Shown: positions 45,698 to 57,589 of the stretch, one piece after another | Numbering within the stretch: position 1 is the stretch's first letter | Layout of the letters: the number at the start of each line of letters is the position of its first letter | Origin: Chamaecyparis obtusa | Taxonomy: Eukaryota; Streptophyta; Pinopsida; Cupressales; Cupressaceae | Reading direction: 5' to 3' | Length of the DNA: 64,000 nucleotides | Assembly: GCA_027943335.1 (NCBI GenBank) | Contig: BSBK01002077.1 | Location: 204,501-268,500 of the forward strand | Made by a program: the position numbers and the translations under genes | The notes under the pieces: generated by a model | The model's database searches: none | What the model saw: the letters and a program-made list of their open reading frames with translations, nothing else | What the model was told of the DNA's origin: nothing

Positions 45698-48600
45698 TTG
45701 CATTGGTTTATGAGCTTTACTACTAGTAGTCCTAGTTATAACATTTTGGTTAGAAGAAGTCATAGACTCATGGGTGCCTTTGATCCTGAATCTTCCTCTC
45801 CCTTCCTTAGGATCTCGAATGATAATTTTATTCTTCATGATTCCAATCCTATTATGGAGCAAAACTCTTCTCACTCATCTCATGATGAGGATGATCCTTT
45901 AAGATTTCCTCCTGAACAAGTCCAAAAACTTTCAACTAAACTTGATAAAATGGGTAATTGGCTTATTCAAGAAAACCATAATCAAGATTCTATTCAAGCT
46001 ATAGAGGCTCTTAAGAAATTTCTTCATGATAGTGATCGAGGTGTTAACCTCTTGCGTGGTATTACTCATATCATGCATTCAAATGTTAAACCTCTAGCTC
46101 AAGAAGCTCAAGACTTAGGGTTGATTCCTCCTATCACTAGTGTAGAACTCTCTTCTAATCCTTTACCTATTATTCCTACTTATACTCCTTCTTTGGTGAC
46201 TATGACGGTTCCCTCTCCTCCTATGAGTTTTCCTCTTGTGTCCCTTCCTACATCACAACCTTCATATCATAATGTTCATTTTACTTATTCCAATCCACTT
46301 CCAACTCTAGTTATGAGTATTCCTCTAGTTGTATCTTCCATTCCTATAGCTTCTTACACTGTACCTAGTGTTTCTAATGTTTCTATTCCTCCTATTTCCT
46401 CTAATGATTCAACAATCATTAGTTTGGCTCAAACTATGTCTTCCTTACAGCAACAAGTTGCTTCCTTAACTCAAAATAAGTTTAGTGTTCCTACATGTGA
46501 CATGGAAATTCCTTTGTCCTAAGACATTATTTGTACTCTTGTTCCTCAACAATTTGATATGCCTCATCTTGATAATTACAATAGAAAAGGAGATCTCGTT
46601 CATCACGTTAAAACTTTTCAAATCCTTTGTAGTGATTATGCTCATGACCATAGGATTTTAGCCAAACTGTTTGCTAGAAGTTTTCGTGACAAGGCCTTAC
46701 AATGGTATTGTTCCTTGCCTCCTTATTCTATTGATTCCTTTCCAAAACTTGCCAATGCTTTTATTCAATAATTTCAAAACAACATTGGCCCGCAAGTGTC
46801 TTTGACTTATTTGATGCATTGTAAACAAAGTGCTAAAGAAAAATTAATTAAATTTATTGGTAGATTTAAGCATTTTTATGCTCAGATTTCCAATCCTATT
46901 CCTAATATTGATATTCAACGTATGTTTATTTCAAATTTGCAAAAGGATATTAGAGATAAGATTCTACTTACTAAATTTACCTATTTTCAACAACTTTGTG
47001 TAGCACTTCATCATTATCAATTACAAGTGAGTCAATTTGAGAGAAACACTCCAATGGCTCCTATCCTAGTTGATAAAAGTGATGTTGCTCCTAATCTGAA
47101 AAAATTTCAAAAATTCAACAACTATGTCAAGATAAACAAACAAGCGAATGCAGTTGCTGATCAAGTTGTTGTTTCATCTCACAATGCCACTTCTACATCC
47201 ACTGTTTTTCGATTAAATCGTATGTTTACTCCTCTTTCTAAATTTTTACATTCTATTATGAATAGGTTGTTAACTGCTAATATGATTACTTTACCTCCTA
47301 TTCGACCTCTTTTACTTGCTACAATTGTATCTAAATCTTTTGATCCTAAAGCTTTTTGTCAATATCATCATCATAATGGTCATGATACTGAGAAGTGTTA
47401 TTCTTTAAAACATAAGGTTCAAGACTTAATTGATTCTAATGCCTTATTTGTTGATAATATTGATGGTAGTGGGAACAAATCTGTCTCTCCTCCTAATCAA
47501 AACCTTCAAATCTATATGAATCCTTTACCTACGCATGATACTAATACCATTGCTCATCCATATTCTATGGAAATTGTGTATGATTCAAAGATGGATGATC
47601 TCAATCATGTTGTTAATCAAGTGGAGCATGTTGGTCAAAATGTATCTCCGCCTCAATCTCAACCTCAACCAAAACCTAAGCCTAAATTGAAAACTCAACC
47701 TAAACCTCGACAACAACCTAAGAATAAAAGACCTCGGGAACTTTTGATTACCTTTGATGATTCTAAGACTATTAAAGCTCCTAATGGTCCCCTTTACATT
47801 TATGCTAGGATTTCTCAGAAACCTACTCGTGGTTGTCTTGTTGATCCTACATCCTTAGTCAATGTTATTACTGAAGAAAATATTTTTTATGAAAATCTTG
47901 CAACGCGATTCTTATGATACATCAGATGTGTGGATTCAAACTTGTAATGGTTTTCTTTATCCATCATTTGGTTCTATTAACTTGTCAATTGAACTTTGTG
48001 GAAAATTTGTGAACACTACCTTTGTTCTTGTTCCTACTTCTGATCAATTTCAAGTTAAGCTTGGTTTTCTATGGTTAAATTCCATTCATGTTGTCACTTC
48101 ACCTATCCATAAATATCTTAAATTTTTTCATGATGAAGAGGTGAAGATGGTTAACCATAGTTTATATCAACCTTCTAGGCCTAGAGATTATGCTGCTCTT
48201 GATTTCTTTTGGCCTTCATTACTTAATTCATGTCCTCCTCGACCTGATAATCTTTTCCATTCATATCAAGCCTATAAACATCGTAAGATTCTCTAATTAA
48301 GAATACCTCCTATGGATCTTAGTCATGGTATTTTTCCTACACCTTCTATACCTCCTTTAACTATGGCTCCTAGTTCTGTTAATCAAGTTCCTACTATTAC
48401 TAATAATTTGATTGATCTTCCTAAAGAACCTGTGAAGGATCCTATGGTTGTTCCTCCTAGTTCTCAACCTATCTCAAGTAAAGAAAAATGTAATCAATCT
48501 GATAATGAACGCTGTAAGAAGCATCCGGCTCATGCTAAAGCTCATAATTATGCTCTTCAAAGATCTCTACCCTCTTCGGATAAACCTATGCATGATATGT

Positions 48601-48914
48601 TAGAAGAAGTTGTTACTAATAATGATGTTAAGATGCATGATTATGATGATTCTATTTGTATCTTAGATCCTATTTTGATTAATCTTGATGAAGAATATAA
48701 TCTTGATGATATTGATGATGTTAATGATGAATATGAGACTATTGACATTGACATTGATTTACCTAATATTATGTCATTGCAATTAACTCTTACACCTAGT
48801 ATCGAACATGATGATTCTCAAGAGGATCCTTGTTTGGAACTGGCTATCATTCCTACTATGTTGGATGTAGTCCCTCTTGCAAGTTACCCACCTTCCCTAA
48901 ATGATATACAATAA
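45698..48914 (+). pseudogene. Element B gag-protease polyprotein
   Basis: The frame runs from 45,698 to 47,917, then after a one-base shift from 47,862 to 48,914. The start may be MGAFDPESSSPFLRISNDN (45,770). A helical region (FPPEQVQKLSTKLDKMGNWL) is followed by a Pro/Ser/Val-rich linker and a capsid-like core (ALQWYCSLPPYSIDSFPKLA, VSLTYLMHCKQSAKEKLIKF). A Tat-type zinc finger follows, CQYHHHNGHDTEKCYSLKHK. After a PQPKPKPK-rich stretch comes a protease-like fold (VDPTSLVNVIT in place of the D(S/G)GS active site; later SIELCGKFVNTTFVLVP and GFLWLNSIHVV). The C-terminus is acidic. Stops are TAA at 46,520, 46,769 and 48,294, the last two at expected Gln. The last TAA at 48,912 may be the true end. 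Confidence 0.82.
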
Positions 48915-50081
48915 GATGGGGAGAGTAGGTGGCACACTTGATTGGCTTGTCCTTTATGGTAGCTTTTGTTGTGTGTTTACCTATTGTACTATGCTTCTCT
49001 CATGATGTGTTTGCTAAATTTTGTTAGATTCTTTTATATGACCCTTGTTACTCAGTTGGTGCAAGGTGATAAAGGAATTGAACCTGTTGTACAATTCCTC
49101 TATATGTATCTCTATTCTTCTATATGTTGTTTTATGTTATGTTGTACTTGTGCAATTGTTCATAAATGTTTCCTAGTGTAATCTACTTGGATCCAACATG
49201 TGGTAGCACTAAATTCTTTTTAGTCTCCATGATATGGTCCAAAAAGATTCTTCTTCGTATATCTTATGTGATCTTTCCTCCTTTGTGATTGTAGTTCTAC
49301 TTTCTTTGGGGAATGATGTCAATTCATTTGCAATAATATCATATATATATTATCTTATGATCATACTAACCCCACAGTAGGTAGATCCCTTCTGTGTTCT
49401 ATGTATGTTTATGTGGTATTTCCCTTGATTTTTCTTCATCTGGAGGCATCTCATAGTGGAAACATAATCAGTGGAGTTTTTTATGTTTCCATTAAAGCCA
49501 TTTCTCCTGTTAAAGTGTTAGCAATGACTTTAACATGGGGGCATATGCTCTGCTCACTTAATGCACACACGCACTTTTCAATACACATATATTATTTTTT
49601 AAGATACCTTTTCTCCCTTTTTGGATTAGTAACTAATCCTTAAAGCATGGATTTATATTTCAGGATCTCTTGATCCCACCAGTTTCAAATTTTTTTTGAT
49701 CTCTTAAGGTCGGAGGTGTCCTTAAGACTAGATCTCTTTTTCTTTTGGTTTTATTCTTATGGAATATAATATTCCTAAGGGTGAATCCTTGATGGGTTGA
49801 CTAGTGAGTAGCCACATTCACTAGGTTGTTCAATTCCATCTTTCCAATTGTTCCATTTCCTTGTGTGGTTCACAATGGGACATAAGTTCTCATTGGGTGA
49901 GATAATCACACCCTCTCTTTCTCTCTCTCTAGAGATGTCTCTCTTATTGTAATCTTGGAGTCGACAAAGACTTAAGTCCCTGGGGGCTTGACATTTCTCT
50001 TTATCCCTTTTATTACGATGAGATTATCCTTTCATTTTCATCTCCTTTACCAAGAGTTTGCATCGAGTCCATACTCTTGCT
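48915..50081 (+). mobile_element. Element B 3' non-coding region
   Basis: About 1.17 kb between the polyprotein and the polypurine tract. It contains a CT-rich microsatellite (49,911-49,930). A hydrophobic ORF at 48,966-49,181 has no family resemblance. No RT or integrase remnants are visible. Confidence 0.65.
49911..49930. repeat. CT-rich microsatellite
   Basis: CCCTCTCTTTCTCTCTCTCT, inside the 3' non-coding region of element B. Confidence 0.85.
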
Positions 50082-50092
50082 AAAGTGGGGGC
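50082..50092 (+). promoter_or_regulatory. Polypurine tract of element B
   Basis: AAAGTGGGGGC, four bases before the 3' LTR. Confidence 0.75.
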
Positions 50093-50096
50093 TTAA

Positions 50097-51584
50097 TGTA
50101 TCATCTTAAAATGGGAGCACTTCCATGATAAGATAATTTATCCCTCTAAGTGAGTGGTCTGGGGTCATGTTAAGCACCTTGATCAAGTATTTGCATGTAT
50201 CTAACTTTCTCCCCCTGTTCTGCTTCTCTCTCCACCTATTTTCACTTTATTTCTACATTTCCTAGCACTCTAGATTGAGGTCCTAAGGTTTTTGACCTCA
50301 AGGTCGAAGATGAACTTGAGGGTCAATGATGACCTTGACCCTAACCTAGGATGAGGTCTACCTCATCCTTGACCTAGGGTTCAAATTTCAATATTCCAAG
50401 ATTTTTGAGTGTCGGGTTTTGGAAATATTTCTTTTCCCGCTTCTGGGTTGGCCATTTCAGGTTTCAGAATGGTAAATCCTTAAATTGCATTTCATATGGG
50501 TCCATTTCTAGGGTTAAGGTTAATTTGGATTTCATTCTCCAATGTCAGCCTTCTCTACAAGATTGTTCCCTAGATCACTATAAAAGGAAGCCTTCCTCTC
50601 TCATTTCAAGCAATCTCATCTCAAGCTCTCAAGTGCAATCAAGAAAGAAAGAAGGAGAAAGAAAGAATTCATCCTCAAGCCTAGCATTCAAGCATCCATC
50701 AAGGAGATCCATTGTTAGCCATTGAAGTATTCAATCTCTTTGGAGCCCCCTTGAATATTTCTCCATCCACATTCATCCAAGCCTCCTCATATGAAAAGAT
50801 CCATTCAAGATTGGTGTTGAAGATCAAATGTCATTGATTTGAGACATCCTACATACTTCTACATTCATTTGGAGCATCCATACTTGTGGATTCAAGGATT
50901 CAAATCCTCCATAAGGACTTCAACATAAGCAAGGTGAATTGTTTCATTTACTTTGTTTATGCACATTACAATTTCAACTCAATTTCAAGGTTAATTCCTA
51001 AATTGGGGTTTGACCAAGGTAAACCCCCCATACAAACAACAAAAAACCTCTTTTTCTTGTAGGTACAGGTGCAGGACTATGGATCTGAGCTTGGATCTGG
51101 ATACCCTTTTTTGTGAACTTTTGAGATCCATGAACAAAATCAAAGTCGGCCTTCAAAATCTCAAAGTAGCTTTGACCTTTTATTGGGGTCAAAGACTACC
51201 TGCTACCGAAAAGGTAAAAGTTTTTTGGGTTTTCTTCGTCTTGGCATTTCCAGTCTGAAACAGGTTGTAGAATTGCCTAAAACTGTACACAGACATCAAA
51301 AATCAGCATTTTCCAGATTTTCCCTATTTTGTGGTTAGTATTTTCCTTTCAATTATTTCAGATTTCAAGTATATACTATTCATAGTGAAATATAAGGTTT
51401 TCTTCTTCATTCATATTCTCCATAGATTGATTCTTTTGTGTATTGACCTTTTGGTTGATCAATTTGGATCTCTCCTTTGGGAATTTGGATTTAGAAGTGG
51501 ATCTCATATTTCCCCCATTCAATTAGGTGATTCCATTTCAACTCTATCCATATAAGGTGATTTTTATACCATTCATCCTATTCA
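50097..51584 (+). mobile_element. 3' LTR of element B
   Basis: A 1,488-bp repeat of 43,944-45,498, starting TGTATCATCTTAAAATGGGA and ending CATCCTATTCA, then atccc. The TATA box is at 50,579-50,587. Several small deletions relative to the 5' copy (near 50,330 and 50,610) explain the length difference. Confidence 0.92.
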
Positions 51585-52556
51585 ATCCCAAAACTATTCT
51601 AACATGAGAGTCTTCCAAAATTACAAAAGTACACATTGACTCATCTAGGGATGAAGATGATAATAATCATTTTTATAGTACTGTTAAGAAACTAGACTTC
51701 TTTGTTGATGGTGTGCATGTGTTTTTGGACACCTCACAGGACATTGGTTACCCTTTTCAAGGGAGTGTGGACACTGCTACTCAGGTATATCATAGTAAAA
51801 AATAGAGTACAGTCAATATAGATCTTAGCACAATGACTGGTGGAGAAAAAAAAGTGTCTATTGAGGAAATAGATCAAGGCACAAAGGGAAGTAAGGAAGA
51901 GGTAAAGAAATAAACTAAAGCTAATCAAGAAATGAATATATCTATTCTTGTCTCTTCAAATCTATTGTTGCCAAGAAATAGTAAATCTTTGACCACTAAT
52001 GTTGATGGCATGGATGAAGATGAAATGATGAAGTTATCATTCATAGCCTTTGCTAAGGTAAATGAGTGGTCATAAAAGAGGATAGAGAAGAAGTCAAAGG
52101 TATTCAACAGGGAAATAAATAAAATTAACAATATTCTACCCATACTTTTCAATTTTTAGGGAAATGATACAGTGGATAATTTGAACAAAGTCCTTGATGA
52201 CTTTGATGTTAATTTTACTTCATTGAAGAAGGTCGCAGTCATGAAAGTTGAGAGAGAATACATGGAGAAGAAATTAGATGAGATACTACAGTCAATAAAG
52301 TTGGTTGTCAACAGACTGGACACCACTATCTCTAGTATTAGGTCTTTTATTATGCATGGGAAGAAGATATACAGCTACTACATAAACCCTTCCAAGCATG
52401 TAAACAATGTGATGGATATAATCCACAATGATGAAAATATATTGGATGATTTGGTGAAGAATTGTGGGTCCTCCTCAAAATCTATTATAGAGATGGATAA
52501 GGAAGTATCCAAGTCATTGGATAAAATCAGTGTGTTGGAAACAAATAAGACAAGAG
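51585..52556 (+). pseudogene. Element A second ORF, part 3 (unrecognised, coiled coil)
   Basis: A plus-strand frame from 51,587 to the C LTR at 52,557, one base out of phase with part 2. It begins KITKVHIDSSRDEDDNNHFY and LDFFVDGVHVFLDTSQDIGY. The clean block 52,172-52,556 is coiled-coil-like: DNLNKVLDDFDVNFTSLKKV, EYMEKKLDEILQSIKLVVNR, IEMDKEVSKSLDKISVLETN. The stops (TGA, TAG, TAA, TAA, TAG) mostly fit lost Gln or Arg codons. Together the three parts make about 1,000 codons. The open frame runs straight into TGTTGGGAAT of the C LTR, so the C-terminus is cut off. Unknown family. Confidence 0.5.
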
Positions 52557-53817
52557 TGTTGGGAATAATTTCTATGTTGAGGAGTATGCTTTTTATCTCC
52601 AAGTTTTGTTGCCTATTTAATGTCAAATACTTAGTCATTATCAAGCAAGATTTGGTCGGTCATCACTGTGACTGAGCCATCCCACTAAGGCCAAGTAATG
52701 TATTTGACTTGTGTAAATATCATGTACTGAGCATTAGTTAATGTCGAGCAATTCAGTGGTCACTGAGCACCACAGTAGTTACCAAGTAGTATGAATACTG
52801 AGTTGGATAGAATAGTTAGTTCTGAGTGCCAGTATATGGATAACAGTTTTGATTGAGCACCAAAGACTTCATATGTCGAGTAAGCTAGTTTTGATATATG
52901 TGTTTGGAATGGCACAAACACTTAAGTAAACTATTTTGGCTGACTTCTATGGATAATTTAATAATCAATGAGACAATTAAGGAGTTGATTACGCATTATG
53001 ATTGTGATCATTAATCCCTATGCAAGCAATGTAACTAATTAGAAAAAGGGAATGTTTAAGTGGAAAAAGTGATGAATCTAGATCATTGATCTTGATATAT
53101 AAGGTTCATCAGTTATCTATTTAAGGTGACATAAAAACCCTAATTGGAGAGGATCTTAGATGTATGCAGAAGAAGTAGTATTTTGGATGTCAGAAGCTAA
53201 GATTAGGCAGAGTAACCGAGTAGAGAAGTGAAGAATAAAACAAATTTATATCAGATTTTGAGATCAGATAAGAATTGAAAAGAGGAGATCTATTATCAGA
53301 AATTTGAAGTGCAAACCAAAGGATTAGGTATTGATACATCATATCAATTGAATCAGTGTAAATATCTTAACAGAGTGGTCCTAACAGACCTTTTTAAATC
53401 TCCTAATAGATTTCTTACTTTGTTGTAAGTTTATATCCTTTTTTAATCAAGGTAGATTGTATAAGTATATAAGATATTAGCAGGGTAGACCCTTCATGGG
53501 GTAGATCACCAAAAGTGATCAAAACTTTGTAGCCCTAATAGGCACACTTTATTGATGTAGTAGTGAATATTTTTGGGTGTCATCCCCACCCAAATTTTAC
53601 CTTTCAAGGGTTTTTAGGTTACCAAATCTTTGTGTTATTGTGTTGATCATTTACTTTCATGTTCATGGATGTAATTAGAAATTAGACCTATTACAGCATT
53701 GAATTTTATATTTATGTCATTCATGATATACATGTTGAATTTGGTTCAAAAAAGTAAAAGTTTGTAGATCCTGATCCCCCCCCTCAATATCTTTCTTTCC
53801 CAACAAGACTTCCAACA
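52557..53817 (+). mobile_element. LTR of element C
   Basis: It starts TGTTGGGAATAATTTC and ends CTTCCAACA, with perfect 6-base inverted termini (TGTTGG/CCAACA), followed by an initiator-Met primer site. Only this one copy is in the window, so the left end rests on the inverted terminus. It resembles the A LTR in layout but not closely in sequence. Confidence 0.72.
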
Positions 53818-53819
53818 AT

Positions 53820-53831
53820 TGGTATCAGAGC
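53820..53831 (+). promoter_or_regulatory. Primer binding site, initiator tRNA-Met (element C)
   Basis: TGGTATCAGAGC, an exact 12-base match, two bases after the LTR. Confidence 0.92.
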
Positions 53832-53867
53832 TTTGTTCTCTTAAAATAAGTCTAACCACTTGAGAGT

Positions 53868-54485
53868 TAAGATCTTGGAGACAAAGGCTTATAAGTTGGG
53901 AAAGATCATAGAGAATCATAAGATTTCCATCTAGCTTGCATTGGACCAGCTTGAGACAGTAAGAGAGGAATTGAAGAAATCCTTAAAGAGAAGGAAAGAA
54001 TTGGAAATCCAACTGAATGACACTCAATATCAAGAAGAAGACACTAAAGGTCTATTTGATAATGGAAATTCCAAAGAAAGTGATGCAACAGTAGAAGGTC
54101 TATTGGAGAGAAATAATTCATTGAATGAAGAAGTCAGAAGTGTAAAGAGAGAATAGGAAATTCAATCAGTAAGACTATGTAAAGTGATTGAACAGAAAAA
54201 GAAAGTTGAGGAAGACAAGATAATGGTAGAAGAAGACAAGAGACAAATGGCTACTAGAATTAATGAAAGGACAAGTGATGTGAAAAATATTACAAATAAT
54301 CAATTGGACATGGCAAATCAACTGTTACTTTCAAATAAGAGTTAAACATGAAAGACATGGAAATTAAAATTTTGAGATTAGAGAACAATTAACTAAAAAA
54401 TGAGTTAAGATCTGAAAGGGAACTCATTAAGAGGATGAACAAACCTAATGAAGATGTAAGATATTTTGAGGAAAACCTAAAAAGG
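53868..54485 (+). pseudogene. Element C gag start: coiled coil, truncated
   Basis: A plus-strand frame following the primer site. It is highly charged and heptad-like: LETVREELKKSLKRRKELEI, VEGLLERNNSLNEEVRSVKR, then VIEQKKKVEEDKIMVEEDKR. Stops and a frame change follow 54,150. It parallels the coiled-coil gag of element A, which has the same order of LTR, initiator-Met site and coiled coil. No zinc knuckle is reached; recognisable sequence ends near 54,485. Whether a further insertion or a deletion caused this is not clear. Confidence 0.55.
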
Positions 54486-56700
54486 TAAAACCTAGGTTGC
54501 ACAATAATAATTAATAAAGTAATTAATTATTATATGCCCAAAGTTTAGCTTAAGTAGAAAGAGATAATAAGTTACTTAGTAATTAAATCAAACATGATTT
54601 AATTAATAAGAAAACACTTTATTAGTCTAACAGTTATGTTAGGGGTGGGAGGGGCCAAATGAGCTTCCACCTTCACATGGTTGTCCATGTTAAGTAGAGA
54701 ATATTAAACTATTCTCAAACAAAGAGAAGTTCAAACTTGTTTTAGGGATAAGCGACAGATGATATAGCCAATCAAAGATTGCTAAGAATACGAAGACTGG
54801 TCCTCAGACACCTAGGTCAACCATTGGTAATACTCTAAATTTTAAATCTCACTTCTTGCATTGGTTCACTTGACACTTCCAAGACACTCTTTAGTCCTCC
54901 AACTTAGGATCACTCACATGGACCCACCCACTCTCAAGACCTATTAATGTTCAAGCCACAACTAGTGTGTGTTTTCAGCACTTATCAAATGAGAAGGCTA
55001 TATTCATTCCTTTGGACTAGAATGGACACATGTGGAGAGGAAGTGGCTATCCATTTTAGAGTGAATTCATCCATTTTTGTGCCATTTTTTGATGAATCAA
55101 ATCTGGATGAGGTTGTTGAACCTGAATGTTTTTGTCGTTGGACCAAGTTTACTGGAGAGATCAAACTAGAAGTTTTGATATTTTCAAAAGGAGGGCATTA
55201 AATTATGATAAAATTATTTTCATTGCCAAGATATTCTCAAGATCCTTGTGTCGGATCTATCCATACCTTCAATATTTTTTTTTGAATAGATTGTCTATGC
55301 AAGAAAGCCCTGATTTTGATGGCTATGTCAAGATACTGCAGAATCTTTCAAGAGTTGTTTGGCCTTCAAAATTATGTAAGGAGGTGATCATGCTATACTT
55401 ATGATGTTCAAATGATTACTCTATGTCTTTGTACTATGTATTGTTATAACATCACATTAGTAAGTATCATGTTTAAAGAAGTTGTTCTCAAGGAATATGT
55501 TCATTGTAGATCACTATTCACATCATAGAATAGCCTAATAGATTAGATAAGTATGCAAAAATGCCATCATATATTTGTGTGTTGTGATGACCTCTATATA
55601 CTAACATAGAAAATTCTTAACAATAACTATGAAGCTATATTTTATTGAGAAAAATATTTGATTTTGTTTTTGTTAAGATGTTTGTTGTAGAATAATTTAT
55701 TGTAGATAGCATAAATTCTACCGCCTTATCATGATATTGTTTTTTTGGCTAGAAGTAATCACAGTCTCCCTCTTATGGGCTTGATTCTTCATCCATATCT
55801 TCATTTTCTTTTCATTTATCATTTTTAGTATTAGTTCCTTGCCTTATCAATTTTATATATTTGTTTTTATTTAATGTGTTCTATAATGTGCAGGTGGCAT
55901 GTTTATCTCACTCATTAAGGACAGAGATTCCCCATAAAGATTTTCATTCATCACCTTCACATATTAATATTGCATATAGGGAGGTAAAATTGTCTGAATC
56001 GTGATGTATTTGGATTCATCTTGTTCAAATGCAATTTTCTTTCAAGTATCAATTCTTACCTGCCATAGTAAGCATACATTGAATCAGCATTTCAAAAATT
56101 TATTCAAGGAAATTCTCATTCTTTGCATGTCTTTTAGGTTTGTAATTTAAATATTCTCTAAGTAGTCTCTTTGATAACATCTTGAAGTTTGTTCTTAACT
56201 AGCCATCCTTAACAAAATGGTTTTCACATATTTTTTTGTGGAGAGGAGAGCACAATTTGACTAAAAAAGACTGCATATTTGTTACTATGTAAACACTGAT
56301 TGGGGGAAGAGGTGTTCGCTACAAAGAACACATCCATTCAACACCTAAATTTGACTTGCCAGTATCAATGCAAGGCACATGGATGCATATTTTAAGGGTT
56401 AAGGGGCTTTTAAATCATGCCAAGATGGATATGAGATGTTGCTAGGAATATTTTTGTCCTATTATTATTGTGTTGGATTTCAACTATAGGTGCATTGTGG
56501 AAGTGGTCATTGATTCATACTTGGGACCATTAAATTTTGTAAAGCATGGTGCATATATCATGTTGACACTCTGGTTGCATGCATGTATGCATTTGATCTT
56601 AGAAAAGGCTCAATTGCATGGGTTGCTTTCCAAAAATATTATAATCTATAAATTTTGGAACGTCTTCCCACAAATGTCTTGTTCTATCAATTCGCAATTC
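54486..56700. other. Unassigned region
   Basis: AT-rich sequence with a 10-bp inverted repeat at 54,506-54,531 (AATAATTAAT/ATTAATTATT). Two plus-strand ORFs (54,947-55,201 and 55,126-55,404) overlap in different frames and show no recognised domain. I see no gene or element boundary that I can support. Confidence 0.45.
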
Positions 56701-56792
56701 AATAAATTGTGGAAGGCCTGCCCACAAATTGTTCTATAAATTGTGGAGACCACAGATTGTTCTATAAATTGTGGAAGGTCTTCCCACAGATT
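56701..56792. repeat. Short direct repeats around ATAAATTGTGGA
   Basis: ATTGTTCTATAAATTGTGGA occurs at 56,728-56,747 and 56,756-56,775, and AATAAATTGTGGAAGG at 56,701. It looks like a small local duplication, about 28 bp in period. Confidence 0.8.
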
Positions 56793-57499
56793 TCTTGAAG
56801 ACAACGCAATTCACTCATTCCCCCTTCTTAGCTTAAAATGGAGACATACCCAAACTACAACAAGATTCCAAAATAGATATTAAATATTGATCGAAACTGT
56901 ATAAATTCTTAGGACAATGTTAACAACAACTTCAAACAACTGAGACTTAAGTCACATGGAGACTTTATCATATATCTTGAGGGTAGTTTTTAAATTTATC
57001 TCATCCTAATTCAACCTTATGAAACATTAGTAATCATACATATATCTTATAATTGATAAAACTACTTCCAACCAATTTTGAACTGATTGGCCATTCTAGG
57101 CCCTTAATGACAACTTTTTGCACTAATTTGCAAAAAGTTGTTAAGCAAGTTTTGACAATTTTTACAACATTGTACAATATATGCTCAAATGACCCTGTAC
57201 TAACTTATACTACTAATAACATGTCAAATATAGTATTAAAACATCATTTCTACCATCCTTTCTACTTTTGACCCCTTTTAGGACCTTTGCCTAGGTTTGA
57301 CCAAGATAGGCCCAAATTGCCTTAAGGCTTACATGAATGGCTCAAATGGCCTTCCAAGTGCAATATAATGCATGAGATGACACTAATTAACTATAAAATT
57401 AAAATTTATGGCCTCTCAATGGCCTTATTACAATGTTTTGACCAAATTGGTCTTCAATGGGTTTCAAGTGATTTGGGTGCTCATGTACCAATAGTCAAT

Positions 57500-57575
57500 A
57501 GGGTCATGGTCAAATGCCAAGGCTGTAAGATTCTCATTTTGGAGACCCATGTTCAAATCCCCCAAAGTGACATCA
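57500..57575 (+). repeat. Possible tRNA-derived SINE head
   Basis: A-box-like GGTCAAATGC (57,508-57,517) and B-box GTTCAAATC (57,551-57,559, a full match to GWTCRANNC) are 43 bases apart, the spacing of a tRNA internal promoter. The stretch between, CAAGGCTGTAAGATTCTCAT, is reminiscent of plant SINE heads. The T-stem does not pair, so it is not a working tRNA gene. No clear poly-A tail or target duplication is seen. Confidence 0.4.
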
Positions 57576-57589
57576 ATGTGGCTTAAATT

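Larger units (their letters stand above)
43944..51584 (+). mobile_element. Element B: pol-less Gypsy element with gag-protease only
   Basis: A plus-strand element with 1.5-kb LTRs (43,944-45,498 and 50,097-51,584), a primer-site position at 45,501, a gag-protease frame (45,698-48,914), 1.2 kb of non-coding DNA and a polypurine tract. The flanking 5-mers are atcca and atccc (four of five match). There is no RT, RNase H or integrase in the 4.6-kb interior, so it fits the class of elements that keep gag but depend on others for enzymes. It interrupts the second ORF of element A. Confidence 0.9.

Noticed and set aside
48966..49181. Hydrophobic ORF in element B as an envelope-like gene
   Set aside because: Short, no signal-peptide or fusion-peptide architecture, and set in a non-coding 3' region.
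54947..55404. Two overlapping plus-strand ORFs as a gene
   Set aside because: Different frames, no motif, no supporting context.
57500..57575. Functional tRNA gene
   Set aside because: The internal promoter boxes are present, but the T-stem and acceptor stem do not pair.
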